Below are positions 44,494 through 53,500 of a stretch of DNA of 64,000 nt, piece by piece; the first letter of the stretch is position 1, and every line of letters starts with the position of its first letter. A model generated the notes under the pieces. That model was not told where the DNA came from, made no database searches, and was given only the letters and a program-made list of their open reading frames with translations. The position numbers and the translations under genes were made by a program. The DNA is from Terriglobia bacterium (lineage in GTDB: Bacteria; Acidobacteriota; Terriglobia; Acidiferrales; UBA7541), in NCBI GenBank assembly GCA_020073605.1, contig JAIQEW010000003.1, positions 124,001-188,000 of the forward strand. Direction: 5' to 3'.

Positions 44494-46113
44494 ATGGAAG
44501 AGCGGCTGGAAGCGGCGGTGAAATGGCTGCTCGGGCCTGAAACCGCGAGCGAAGGAGGTCCCGGCCACCTCTGGCCGCGCTGGGTTTTTCTCCGGGCGCT
44601 CGGACTCTTCTATTTTTCCGCGTTCTATTCGCTTCTGTTTCAAATCAAGGGACTGCTCGGCCCAAACGGAATCCTTCCTGCGGGCGACTATCTTCAGGCG
44701 GTCGCGGGGGCGATCCCCGGGAAGCGGTTCTGGTTTGCGCCCACGCTCTACTGGTTTGGCTCGAGCGATCATGCCCTGATGGCGGTCTGCTGGCTGGGCG
44801 TTATCGCGTCGGTTCTGCTGGTCGTCAACGTGTGGCCGCGCGCGGCTCTCGCGGTGTCATTCGTCTGCTTTCTTTCGTTCGTCACGGCCGCGCAGGATTT
44901 CTCGAGCTACCAATCGGACGGCATGCTGCTCGAGGCGGGCTTCATCGGGCTGTTTTTCGCGCCGGCGGGTTTCTGGCCGGGCCTCGGCCGCGCACATCCG
45001 CCGTCGCGCGCGAGCCTGTTTCTGCTGCGATGGGAGTGGTTCCGGATCTACTTCGAATCCGGTTTCGTCAAGCTCGCGAGCGGCGACTATTCCTGGCGCC
45101 ACTTCACGGCGATGGACGACTATTATCAGAATGGCCCGCTGCCGACGTGGATCGGCTGGTACGTGCAGCATCTTCCGCACTGGTTCCACGCCTCAACGGT
45201 CTTTTTCACGCTTTCGATCGAGCTGGTGCTTGTCTGGATGCTGTTTCTTCCGCGGCGGTTCCGCATCGCGTGCTTCTGCATCGTGACGCCCTTCGAGATC
45301 TCGATCATCCTCACGGCGAACTACACGTTCTTGAATTATCTCGTCCTGTCGCTTGGATTCTTGCTGCTCGACGACCGCGTCATCGAGTGGCTGGTTCCGC
45401 GCCGGATTCGAGAAATGATCGACCGGCACCCTGCGCAGGTCGCGGCCGTGGAAACTTCGCAAGAGGCGTGGCGCGCGCGCTGGCGAAAGCGGCTTGCGCC
45501 CGTGCGCATGACGATCGCGGGTGTTTGCCTTGGTCTGGTTTTCTACGCGACGACGGCGTTGCTGCTGTGGATGTTCGTGCCCGGCCTGCCGCTGCTGCTG
45601 CAAAAGCCGGTGCAAATCCTCGAGCCTTTTCGCATTGCGAACCGCTACGGGCTGTTTGCGGTGATGACGCACGAACGCTACGAGATCGAATTCCAGGGTT
45701 CGCCCGACGGAAAAACGTGGACGCCGTATCCTTTCCGCTACAAGCCTCAGGACCTGAGCAAGCCGCCAGGAATCTATGCGCCCTATCAGCCGCGCTTTGA
45801 ATGGAATTTGTGGTTTGCGTCTCTCGGATCGCGGAGCCAATACCGCTTCGTCCTTTGGACGGAGGAGCGCCTGTTGCAAAACGAGCCGGATGTTCTCGCG
45901 CTGTTTGCCGCCAACCCTTTTGCGGGCGCGCCGCCGAAGCAGGTGCGCAGCGTGGTCTACCAGTATTGGTTCACGGATATGAAGACGAAGCGCGAGCAGG
46001 GCGCCTGGTGGCGGCGGGAGCTGCACGGCGAATATGCGCCGTCGCTCGAGCGCGAGCCGGACGGGAAAATCATGATGCTCGATTTCGCTGTTCCCCAGCT
46101 TCCCTCGGAGTAG
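44494..46113 (+). CDS. Lipase maturation factor-like polytopic membrane protein
   Basis: The 539-residue product has about seven membrane segments between residues 28 and 370, with WVFLRALGLFYFSAFYSL near the start, the central motif LLRWEWFRIYFESGFVKLASGD and the following MDDYYQNGPLPTW, all typical of the LMF family. A soluble C-terminal part (about 395-530) includes FRIANRYGLFAVMTHERYEIEFQGS. Vertebrate LMF1 helps lipases fold; the bacterial role is unknown. ATG 44494 may be leaderless (TATAAT eight bases upstream). Confidence 0.88.
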   Translation: MEERLEAAVKWLLGPETASEGGPGHLWPRWVFLRALGLFYFSAFYSLLFQIKGLLGPNGILPAGDYLQAVAGAIPGKRFWFAPTLYWFGSSDHALMAVCWLGVIASVLLVVNVWPRAALAVSFVCFLSFVTAAQDFSSYQSDGMLLEAGFIGLFFAPAGFWPGLGRAHPPSRASLFLLRWEWFRIYFESGFVKLASGDYSWRHFTAMDDYYQNGPLPTWIGWYVQHLPHWFHASTVFFTLSIELVLVWMLFLPRRFRIACFCIVTPFEISIILTANYTFLNYLVLSLGFLLLDDRVIEWLVPRRIREMIDRHPAQVAAVETSQEAWRARWRKRLAPVRMTIAGVCLGLVFYATTALLLWMFVPGLPLLLQKPVQILEPFRIANRYGLFAVMTHERYEIEFQGSPDGKTWTPYPFRYKPQDLSKPPGIYAPYQPRFEWNLWFASLGSRSQYRFVLWTEERLLQNEPDVLALFAANPFAGAPPKQVRSVVYQYWFTDMKTKREQGAWWRRELHGEYAPSLEREPDGKIMMLDFAVPQLPSE

Positions 46114-46185
46114 GCTGCGGATCGCCCCGCTCCTCTTGCAGGTCTGACTTTGCCACGCAGCGATAATTCCTATAGCCTGTCTGTG

Positions 46186-46206
46186 ATGCCGCGAGCCCGC
46201 CTATGA
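46186..46206 (+). CDS. Possible six-codon leader ORF overlapping the RNase R start
   Basis: ATG 46186 opens a frame of six sense codons whose TGA (46204-46206) overlaps the rnr ATG (46203-46205). The -10-like GATAAT (46162-46167) and TATAGC (46171-46176) lie just upstream. Neither start has a clear ribosome site, so the leader could couple translation to rnr, or be chance. Confidence 0.2.
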   Translation: MPRARL

Positions 46207-48728
46207 GGCGACAACACACGATTGAGCAAAAGGAGCCGCGCCCCGATCAGGTGACGCGAGAGCAGGTGGTCGCGCACCTTGCCACGCTCTCGCAACCAGC
46301 CAGCATCCGCCAGATTGCGCACGGAATGGACCTCAAGCACCACGGCCGGCGTTTCCTTCCTCGGGTAATCCAGCAACTCAAGCGGCAGGGTGAAATCGAG
46401 GAGATTCACGGCGGGCGTTACCGTCTGGCCGGTCAGAAGAAGGCGCCAAGCGCCGCTCCGGGCCGCGCCACGGCGGCGAACAGCGCTGCCGCACCTTCGG
46501 CTGCGGCGGCGAAGCGGTCGCGCGATCCGAACTTGGTCTCGGGCCGGATCGTCGCGCATCGCGATGGCTACGGTTTTCTTGTACCAGACGAGCCGATGCC
46601 GCGGGTCGAGGGCGATCTCTTCATCGGTCGCGATAATCTGGGCGATGCCATGCACGGCGATCACGTGCTGGCGCGCATCGAGCGCCGCCGCGCGGATGGA
46701 CGCGCCGAAGGGCGCGTGGTGCAGATCCTCGAGCGCGAGCATCCGACCGTGGTCGGCCTGTTCCGCTACGGCCCGCACGGCAACCACGTTCTCCCGTACG
46801 ACACGCGCATCCTCCATGAGGTCTTGATCCCGCCGGGCCACGAGCTCACTCCTGAGTTGCAGCAGAAGCTTGGAGTGACGCCGACTCGGGAACCGGCCTC
46901 GATGCGCCACATGCGCCTCCCGGAACTCGACGGCGCGGTCGTAAACGCCGAAATCACGCGCTATCCGAAGGGCGGCCTTGCGCCGGCGGGCCGCGTGCTG
47001 GAAATCCTCGGCCGGCCGGGCGAAATCGGTGTGGATGTCGAAATCATCATCCGGAAGCACCATCTGCCGCATGTTTTTCCGGACGAGGTGGTGGCTCAGG
47101 CGCAGGCCACGCAACAGCAGCTCGGCGACGACGACCTCCGCGGGCGGCGCGATTTCCGCCACTTGCCCATCGTGACGATCGACGGCGAAACCGCGCGCGA
47201 TTTCGACGACGCGGTCTGCGTCCGGCCGCTGCCGAACGGGCACTACGAGCTGCAAGTGCACATCGCCGATGTCGCAAGCTACGTGCGGCGCGATTCGCCG
47301 CTCGACCGCGAAGCGCGCCTGCGCGGCACGTCCGTCTATTTCCCGAACCGCGCCGTGCCGATGCTCCCGGAGGAGCTTTCGAACGGTATCTGCTCCCTGA
47401 ATCCGCATGTGGACCGCCTGGTGATGAGCGCAATCATGGAAATGGACGCGGATGGGAAAATGACGGGCGCCGCATTCACCGCCGGCGTCATCCGCTCGGC
47501 CGAGCGGATGACGTACACCAACGTCAACAAAGTGCTCGAGGGCGACGCGGAAATGACCGAGCGCTACGCGCCGCTCGCCGAAGAATTCCGGCGGATGAAA
47601 GAGCTGGCGCTGCTGCTGAATCGCCGGCGCCACGCGCGCGGCTCGATCGATTTCGATCTTCCCGAACCCGTGATCGAATTCGATGTCGAGGGCCGCATGC
47701 TCAGCATCGTTCGCAGCGAGCGCAATATCGCCCACCGGATCATCGAGGAGTTCATGCTCGCCGCCAACGAAGCCGTGGCGGAATACCTCGAGAAGCGCGC
47801 GATCGCTTCGCTGCACCGCGTGCACGAGAAGCCCGACCCGAAAAAGGTGCTCGAATTCGAGGAACTCGCGCAGGCGTTCGGCTACTCGCTCGGAGTGGAC
47901 GATCTCGCCGAACGCCGCGTGGCCGTGCGGCACGGCCACGTCAAGCCGCCCATGAAGGCGAGCGGCGGACGCGGGCGCATGCGTCCCATGAGCGTGACCT
48001 TTCCGGCGGCGGAGGAAGTCGATATTCGCCCGCAGCACTACCAGCGGCTCACCCAGAAAATCGCCGGAAAGCCCGAGGAGCGAATCCTTTCCTACCTGAT
48101 GCTGCGGTCGCTCAAGCAAGCGCGGTACGCCGCCGATCTGCTCGGCCATTTTGCGCTGGCGGCGAAGGAGTACACGCACTTCACTTCGCCCATTCGACGC
48201 TATCCGGACCTGATCGTCCATCGCGCGCTGAAATGGGCGCTGGAAAATCCATCGGTGCCGCCGGCCCGCGCATCGATCCCGCATGCGCGCTCGGGGAAGG
48301 AAGTGTCCGTTCCGACGCTCGGGCCGTATCGCCGCGTGGAGCTGGAAGAATTCGCATCGGAAAGCTCGGAGGCCGAGCGCCGCGCCGACATGGCCGAGCG
48401 CGAGCTGATGGAATGGAAGACAGCGCAGTTCATGGAGAGCCACCTCGGCGAGGAGTACGACGCGCTGATCATCTCCGTGCAGAAATTCGGGTTCTTCGTC
48501 GAGCTGACCGAGATTTTCGTCGAAGGGCTTGTGAGCATCGATCGCCTCGAGGAGTCAACCGGCCAGCGATGCATCTATCGCGACCGCGACCATACGATCG
48601 TCACGGAGCCGCATCGCGGCACGCGCGGCGCCGCCGCAAAGAAGATTTTCAGGCTGGGCGACCGCGTGCAAGTGCGCGCCGAACGCATCGATCCGTTCCG
48701 GCGCCGCGTCGAGTTTTCGCTGATTTGA
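46203..48728 (+). CDS. rnr: Ribonuclease R
   Basis: The 841-residue product has an N-terminal helix-turn-helix (about 15-75), cold-shock-like domains (about 110-300), the RNB catalytic domain (about 310-660, with IDGETARDFDDAVCVRPL carrying the metal-binding aspartates and FTSPIRRYPDLIVHR) and a C-terminal S1 domain (about 745-841). It is a processive 3'-5' exoribonuclease that degrades structured RNA. ATG 46203 is the only reasonable start in frame. The gene begins 90 bases after the LMF-like gene and stands before a dehydrogenase gene. Confidence 0.95.
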   Translation: MRRQHTIEQKEPRPDQVTREQVVAHLATLSQPASIRQIAHGMDLKHHGRRFLPRVIQQLKRQGEIEEIHGGRYRLAGQKKAPSAAPGRATAANSAAAPSAAAAKRSRDPNLVSGRIVAHRDGYGFLVPDEPMPRVEGDLFIGRDNLGDAMHGDHVLARIERRRADGRAEGRVVQILEREHPTVVGLFRYGPHGNHVLPYDTRILHEVLIPPGHELTPELQQKLGVTPTREPASMRHMRLPELDGAVVNAEITRYPKGGLAPAGRVLEILGRPGEIGVDVEIIIRKHHLPHVFPDEVVAQAQATQQQLGDDDLRGRRDFRHLPIVTIDGETARDFDDAVCVRPLPNGHYELQVHIADVASYVRRDSPLDREARLRGTSVYFPNRAVPMLPEELSNGICSLNPHVDRLVMSAIMEMDADGKMTGAAFTAGVIRSAERMTYTNVNKVLEGDAEMTERYAPLAEEFRRMKELALLLNRRRHARGSIDFDLPEPVIEFDVEGRMLSIVRSERNIAHRIIEEFMLAANEAVAEYLEKRAIASLHRVHEKPDPKKVLEFEELAQAFGYSLGVDDLAERRVAVRHGHVKPPMKASGGRGRMRPMSVTFPAAEEVDIRPQHYQRLTQKIAGKPEERILSYLMLRSLKQARYAADLLGHFALAAKEYTHFTSPIRRYPDLIVHRALKWALENPSVPPARASIPHARSGKEVSVPTLGPYRRVELEEFASESSEAERRADMAERELMEWKTAQFMESHLGEEYDALIISVQKFGFFVELTEIFVEGLVSIDRLEESTGQRCIYRDRDHTIVTEPHRGTRGAAAKKIFRLGDRVQVRAERIDPFRRRVEFSLI

Positions 48729-48744
48729 AATGGGAGAGCCACGG

Positions 48745-49614
48745 ATGAAGCCAAAGGTTGGATTCATTGGACTGGGATTGATGGGCGGGCCGATGGCGCG
48801 GAACCTGCTGCGGGCCGGGTTTCCGCTCGTCGTCTGGAATCGCACAAAATCGAAGGCGGACGATCTGGTTCGAGACGGGGCCACGCTCGCGGCGGATCCG
48901 CGCGAAGCGGCGGCGCTGGCCGACGTCCTGATCACGATCGTCAGCGATCCGCCCGCGCTCGAGGAAGTTCTTTTTGGGCCGAGAGGCGCGTTCGAAGGGC
49001 TGCGCGCCGGCTGTACGCTTGTGGATTCGAGCACGATCTCTCCCGATCTGGCGCGGCGCGTGGCGAAAGCGTGCGGCGAACGAGGCGTCGATTTTCTCGA
49101 TGCGCCCGTCACGGGCGGCACGTGGGGCGCGGAGAAGGGTGAACTCGTTTTCATGGTCGGCGGCAAGGCCGAGGTGCTCGATCGCGCCAAGCCGGTGCTC
49201 GAAGCCATGGGCAAGAAGTTCATTCTCCTGGGACCGAACGGCGCGGGCCAGACGGTGAAACTTGGCATGAACCTGCTGCTTGCGTTGCAGGTGGACGCGT
49301 TCGCGGAAGCGTTGGCGCTCGTGACCGCGGCGGGCGTCCCGGCCGAGCGGCTGATGGAGGTGCTTCAATCGAGCATGGCTCGCTCGGGTGTGCTCGACGT
49401 GAAAGCGCCGCTGATGGTGAAGGGCGAGTTTCCCGCGAGTTTTCCTCTGAGGCTGATGCACAAGGACCTGCGTCTTGCGCTCGAGCTGGCCCACGCGAAC
49501 GGAACAAAGCTGCCGGCCGCCGAAGCTGCCTACACGGCGTACAGCGCCGTCAAGGCCGCGTCGAAAGACGATCCCGATTTCGCCGCCGTCGCCCGATTTT
49601 GGAAGCAGGGGTGA
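48745..49614 (+). CDS. NAD(P)-dependent beta-hydroxyacid dehydrogenase (3-hydroxyisobutyrate dehydrogenase family)
   Basis: The 289-residue product has the cofactor motif GFIGLGLMGGPMARNLL at residues 6-22, the substrate-binding FLDAPVTGGTWGAEKGEL and the catalytic Lys in GQTVKLGMNLLLAL. Members reduce tartronate semialdehyde, methylmalonate semialdehyde or similar short 2-hydroxyacid partners; the sequence alone does not pick one, and glyoxylate reductase-type relatives are equally possible. ATG 48745 is preferred (GGGAGA eight bases upstream) over ATG 48730. Confidence 0.9.
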   Translation: MKPKVGFIGLGLMGGPMARNLLRAGFPLVVWNRTKSKADDLVRDGATLAADPREAAALADVLITIVSDPPALEEVLFGPRGAFEGLRAGCTLVDSSTISPDLARRVAKACGERGVDFLDAPVTGGTWGAEKGELVFMVGGKAEVLDRAKPVLEAMGKKFILLGPNGAGQTVKLGMNLLLALQVDAFAEALALVTAAGVPAERLMEVLQSSMARSGVLDVKAPLMVKGEFPASFPLRLMHKDLRLALELAHANGTKLPAAEAAYTAYSAVKAASKDDPDFAAVARFWKQG

Positions 49615-49700
49615 TCCTCCTTCGCGATAAAGCTGCTACGGAGGACAGGGGGGAGTGGCGGCGAACCGCGAGTACCCGCCACGGCGGGTGCAAAGCGAAT

Positions 49701-49783
49701 ACATGCTGCGAAAACTTCAGCGCAAGTGTAGGCGTTCCGCGCTGACTTTTTTTCGGCGGGATTAAAATCCCGCCCTTCTACCC
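49701..49783. repeat. REP-like element, copy A
   Basis: The copy starts ACATGCTGCG and ends with a perfect nine-pair palindrome (49755-49763 with 49766-49774, GGCGGGATT/AATCCCGCC) followed by CTTCTACCC. Copy B at 50038-50120 aligns along its length. Confidence 0.65.
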
Positions 49784-49866
49784 AGAGGCTGCGCGGCTTC
49801 GCTTCACGTCGGTGCTCCTGCGATCCGTCACTGCAAAACCGTCTTCGCAAGGATCGAAAAGTGTGT

Positions 49867-49922
49867 CGAGTAGTTGGTGCCACTTTCCTTTGTTTTCTGT
49901 GACTTACGACCACAACTACTCG
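49867..49922. repeat. Long-spaced inverted repeat
   Basis: CGAGTAGTTG at 49867-49876 and its exact reverse complement CAACTACTCG at 49913-49922 flank 36 bases. Weaker complementarity continues outside (AAGTGT against ACACTT). It could fold as a stem in RNA, or be a small mobile-element remnant. Confidence 0.6.
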
Positions 49923-50037
49923 GCATGGTGTGACACTTCTTTTGGCAATATTCGAGCCCCGGAATTGATGCGAGAGAAGTGACCGGAACAGAGAAGCAGG
50001 GACGAGGAGTGAGGCGCGAGGGACGGGAACGGCGAGC

Positions 50038-50120
50038 ACATGCTGCGAGAAAGACAGCACAAAGGTAAGCGCTGCGCGCCGGCGTCTTATGTCGGAGCTG
50101 AAGCTCCGACCCTCCTAAGG
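50038..50120. repeat. REP-like element, copy B
   Basis: It aligns with copy A from ACATGCTGCGA onward and ends with its own perfect nine-pair palindrome (50091-50099 with 50102-50110, GTCGGAGCT/AGCTCCGAC) followed by CCTCCTAAGG. The palindrome sequence differs from copy A, but position and pairing are kept. Confidence 0.65.
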
Positions 50121-50263
50121 CCGGAAGCGCGCTCCGATAGAACCTGCGCGTCGGGTGCGTCTGATTCAGTTTTCAAAGAGCGTCGAACCCTCGTCAAGAG
50201 GGCCAGGAAAATTGGCGATTAGAACGGGTCGCCGTCATCTATTTTCAGCAGGTTAGGGGCGTT

Positions 50264-50290
50264 TCTAATCGCGGGAGTGGCGATTAGAAT
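50264..50290. repeat. Ten-pair hairpin with a nearby direct copy of one arm
   Basis: TTCTAATCGC (50264-50273) pairs perfectly with GCGATTAGAA (50281-50290). A further copy TGGCGATTAGAA lies at 50214-50225, matching 50279-50290. The same 12-base word is thus present twice directly and once inverted within 77 bases. Confidence 0.6.
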
Positions 50291-50524
50291 TGGGCGCAGA
50301 GAGGTTGGGAAGCAGTCGTTTACGCCGCGTAGTTGTCCGCCGAGTTCTCGCCTTCGATTCTGTTTGTCCATCTCCGTTCTCAACTTTCAAGTCTTCAACA
50401 TCCTTTTCACGCTGGCACATTGTTGCGCACGCGTCAAATGGTTGCTGGTGTGGACTTCGGCCAGGCAAAGGTATCTCGTCCTTAGAGACCAAGTGCCAGA
50501 TGGTGGATCACCTGCCGGTCACAG

Positions 50525-53500
50525 CTACTTCGTGGGTGAGTACCGCATCTCCTTTGTCCATTCGCGGTGATTCCAAAAGTCGAAGCGCACGTTCATCTTC
50601 ATAGATGCTTGGCCTTGCCAAAACCAGATGCCTTGGACCTTATTCGAATAGAGGAAGATTTCATACGTGGGCCCGAATGAAAGGCTGGGCCAAACTTTGA
50701 AATTCAAGGCTGTTTCGGAGTCGGAACGGAACCGCGTATCGATGGGTTTATCGTCTCTGTTGTTGAAGAAATAGTTGCCGTCCTCGTCGATCTGCCAGGA
50801 AACGGTGGAGGAGAAAGGCACGACGGTATGCCAATTCCAATACACGCCGTTCACGCGAAGGTTCGGCCGCCGTAGCAACAATTGATCCGTGTTGTCGGGA
50901 TTGGGAATCAGGCGGACAGCATTCAGTTCGCCGCCGCTTTCCAGGCCCGCCTCGATCCAGCTTACGCGGTCCACCCAGCGAAGGCCCGCTCTGGGCAGGA
51001 GAAGATAGGTGCGGCTCAGGTCGAACGGCTGAGCGACAGATGGTTTTCCGCTCGATGCCAGGGATTCGATGAAACCCGGCAGGGGGTTCCAGAGCTGCGT
51101 CTCGGTGTGAAATGTGAATACCGGCTCGAGATGCGGCAGCTTCCGATTGCGTACGTGCAATGCCAGGCCTGTATCCGTCGACCACAGATTTTGCTTCTGG
51201 CTGATGATCCGGGCCGCGCTGGGCTGCCCGGTGTACTGTGCGGAGTAGCGAAGTTCTTCGGCCTGGAAGAGCTCGACGTGTTCCCATGAATAGCTGTACT
51301 TGGCCGGGAGATCGAACTGGAGTGTGTGTCCACGCGGCGTGGTGAGCTGCGTGACGGGGCTGCCGGGAAAAAGGTTCTTGAGCTGTGCATCCGAGAACTT
51401 ATGATTGACGGAAGAAAAACTAAGGCTCGCGTTGTTCAGCGTCAAAAGACTCGGGTTCGAGGGATTGATGCGGAGCGCACCGAGGCCTCTTTGCTGCACA
51501 GCGTTATCGAGCGCCGTCGTAGCTGTAGTGGACGCCATCTCCCCTGGAACCTTGTGGACCAGGTGAGGATCGATCCAGTCGTGAAACTGCTGTGCGGATG
51601 TCTGTCCGGCACGATTATCGGATGGCTTTATTTCGAGGGCGTCGAAGTAGTTTTCGCGATCAATCCGTTGCTGACATTGACTGCCCGAGGCGTACGGCAT
51701 GATCGCACGGCAGGCGACAGAACTTATGGTTTCAAGTCTCTTGGGGAAATCACCGGGTACTCGAGGTGGCTTAACAGCGGCGGCCGCAAGGTCGGGGTAA
51801 CCCGTGTCTCCGACGCCGATGTAGTCAGAGGTTGCGACAACGTACAAGCGATTCTTGTCAAGCGGGACATCATTCACCAGATACTCATCCCGGTCGGCGT
51901 CATGCCGGATGCCGACATAGACGAGAGAACGCTGCCGCTCGTCGGTCAACGAGAGTGCCGAAGCGTCGTCGGCCTTGTATTTGTCAGACTGCTGGAGGGC
52001 CTGGATCAACGCGCTACCGGGCATATTGAGTGGGATCAGAAAGTCACCTTTCCACAGGATTCGGTCGAGTATCTTCTGGAGAGCCCCCGGCGTGACCCCG
52101 GCGTCGTTGACGCCGCTAGGGATGTCGACATAGAAGTCGCGGTCCTGGAGCAAGACGACATCTGCACCAAGTTCTTTCTGGATGGCGCACATCGTGAGTG
52201 TCTTGATTAATTCACTGTTCGATGAAGCTGGTTCCGCCAGCCCGCAGCCGTTCTGTAATGCGGTCTTCGCGGCGTTCCAGAAGACAAGAGGACTCGATGG
52301 GGACTGCGGCACCGAACCGGCACGCAGCATTTCGGAATCAACCGTCCATGCACCCTTAGGGGCGGGATCAACGCTGATGTTGAGCGAACCGATCGGCACG
52401 GGTTCGTCCTGACCGAACGACGTGGGGTCGTATGATTTTGGCACTGCTATGATTCCTTGATAGTCCCGGGGAAAGCTGTCCCCTGGCGTCCAATCGTATG
52501 TGGTTTTGTGAAGGCCGGAGGCCAGCTCCGGATCGGCGGCCGTTATGACTACGTCGAACCCCCCCAGCCGCGTTGCAAGAGCCTGCGCGTGCTGCGGCCC
52601 CATTTGGGCGAGCAGGATTTTGAGTCCGTCAAATCTTTTCCCGTGTTCCTTTTGGTAACACCAGAGGAAGGCGTCAACAGTCTCCCGGATTCCCTCAGCG
52701 GGGTCTCGAACAGCCGCCGTGGTTTTGTAGGGAGCCGGATGGCCTTCTTCATCCACGTTTTGCCACTGCAGGTTCAGGGCTCCGACGTAATCGGGTATGT
52801 CGGGATCAAGCGCGCCGAAGATGGCGACATCCAGAGGCTTACCTTGATCTGGATCGGCTTTAACAAAAGTGTATGGCCGGGGATCCGCAGCCGAAGGCTG
52901 CTGTGACGGAAAGGAGAAGAGAGGCTGATAGACAGAGAAGCGCTGGCAATAGAGTTTGGCGCCGTTTTTGATAGGCGGAAGATTGTCTCCCGTGAGGCAC
53001 AGCCCGTAGTTCTGATTAGGTTGCAGTGGTTTTGGAAACTTTAGGAGAAAGCCGACCGAGTTGCGGTCCATCCAGACGTACCAATCCAGAGGGGTCTGCA
53101 AGCAGGGGGATCCCGCTTCGACGGGGATAGAGTTCGGACGTCCAGGTTCAGCGCTCTGGCACAGATAAACCTTGTTCTGGGTGCTATTGAACTTATCCAC
53201 GATACCTTTGAGGCGAGATGCGTCCTCCGAACACTTGCTGGCGGCTGGGCAACGCCCGCTATTGAGGGTGTTGGCCAGAAAGGCTTTGAGTGCCTGGTCT
53301 GTTTGGGGCTGACCAGCGTTCTCATCGTAGATTAGGCGATACAACATGCGGCTCGAATCGGAGCCATTGGGGTCGAGCTTCATGAGCTTGATGGTGGCAC
53401 CAGGCAGCCAGGGATAAACCTTCTTCCCGTCTGCCGGGGACAACAGTGACGGGAATGGCGGGTCTGACGCAGAAGCAAATTTCGACGGCCAGTGCGGGGC

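Larger units (their letters stand above)
49615..50524. other. Repeat-rich non-coding region
   Basis: About 910 bases hold no convincing gene. They contain two diverged copies of an 83-base element with palindromic ends (49701-49783, 50038-50120), a ten-base inverted repeat 36 bases apart (49867-49922), and a ten-base hairpin with an extra direct copy of one arm (50214-50290). Base composition is more A/T-rich than in the flanking genes. Short open frames here overlap on both strands and lack ribosome sites. Confidence 0.7.

Noticed and set aside
46170-48443. 757-codon minus-strand frame opposite RNase R
   Set aside because: It is antisense to a clear rnr gene, His/Arg-rich and without domains or a ribosome site.
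50040-50222. Small plus-strand frame inside the repeat-rich gap
   Set aside because: It starts within repeat copy B and translates the palindrome itself (VGAEAPTLL), so it is repeat sequence rather than a gene.
50265-50492. 75-codon minus-strand frame in the same gap
   Set aside because: It begins with no ribosome site and overlaps equal-length frames on the other strand; no domain or conserved start was seen.
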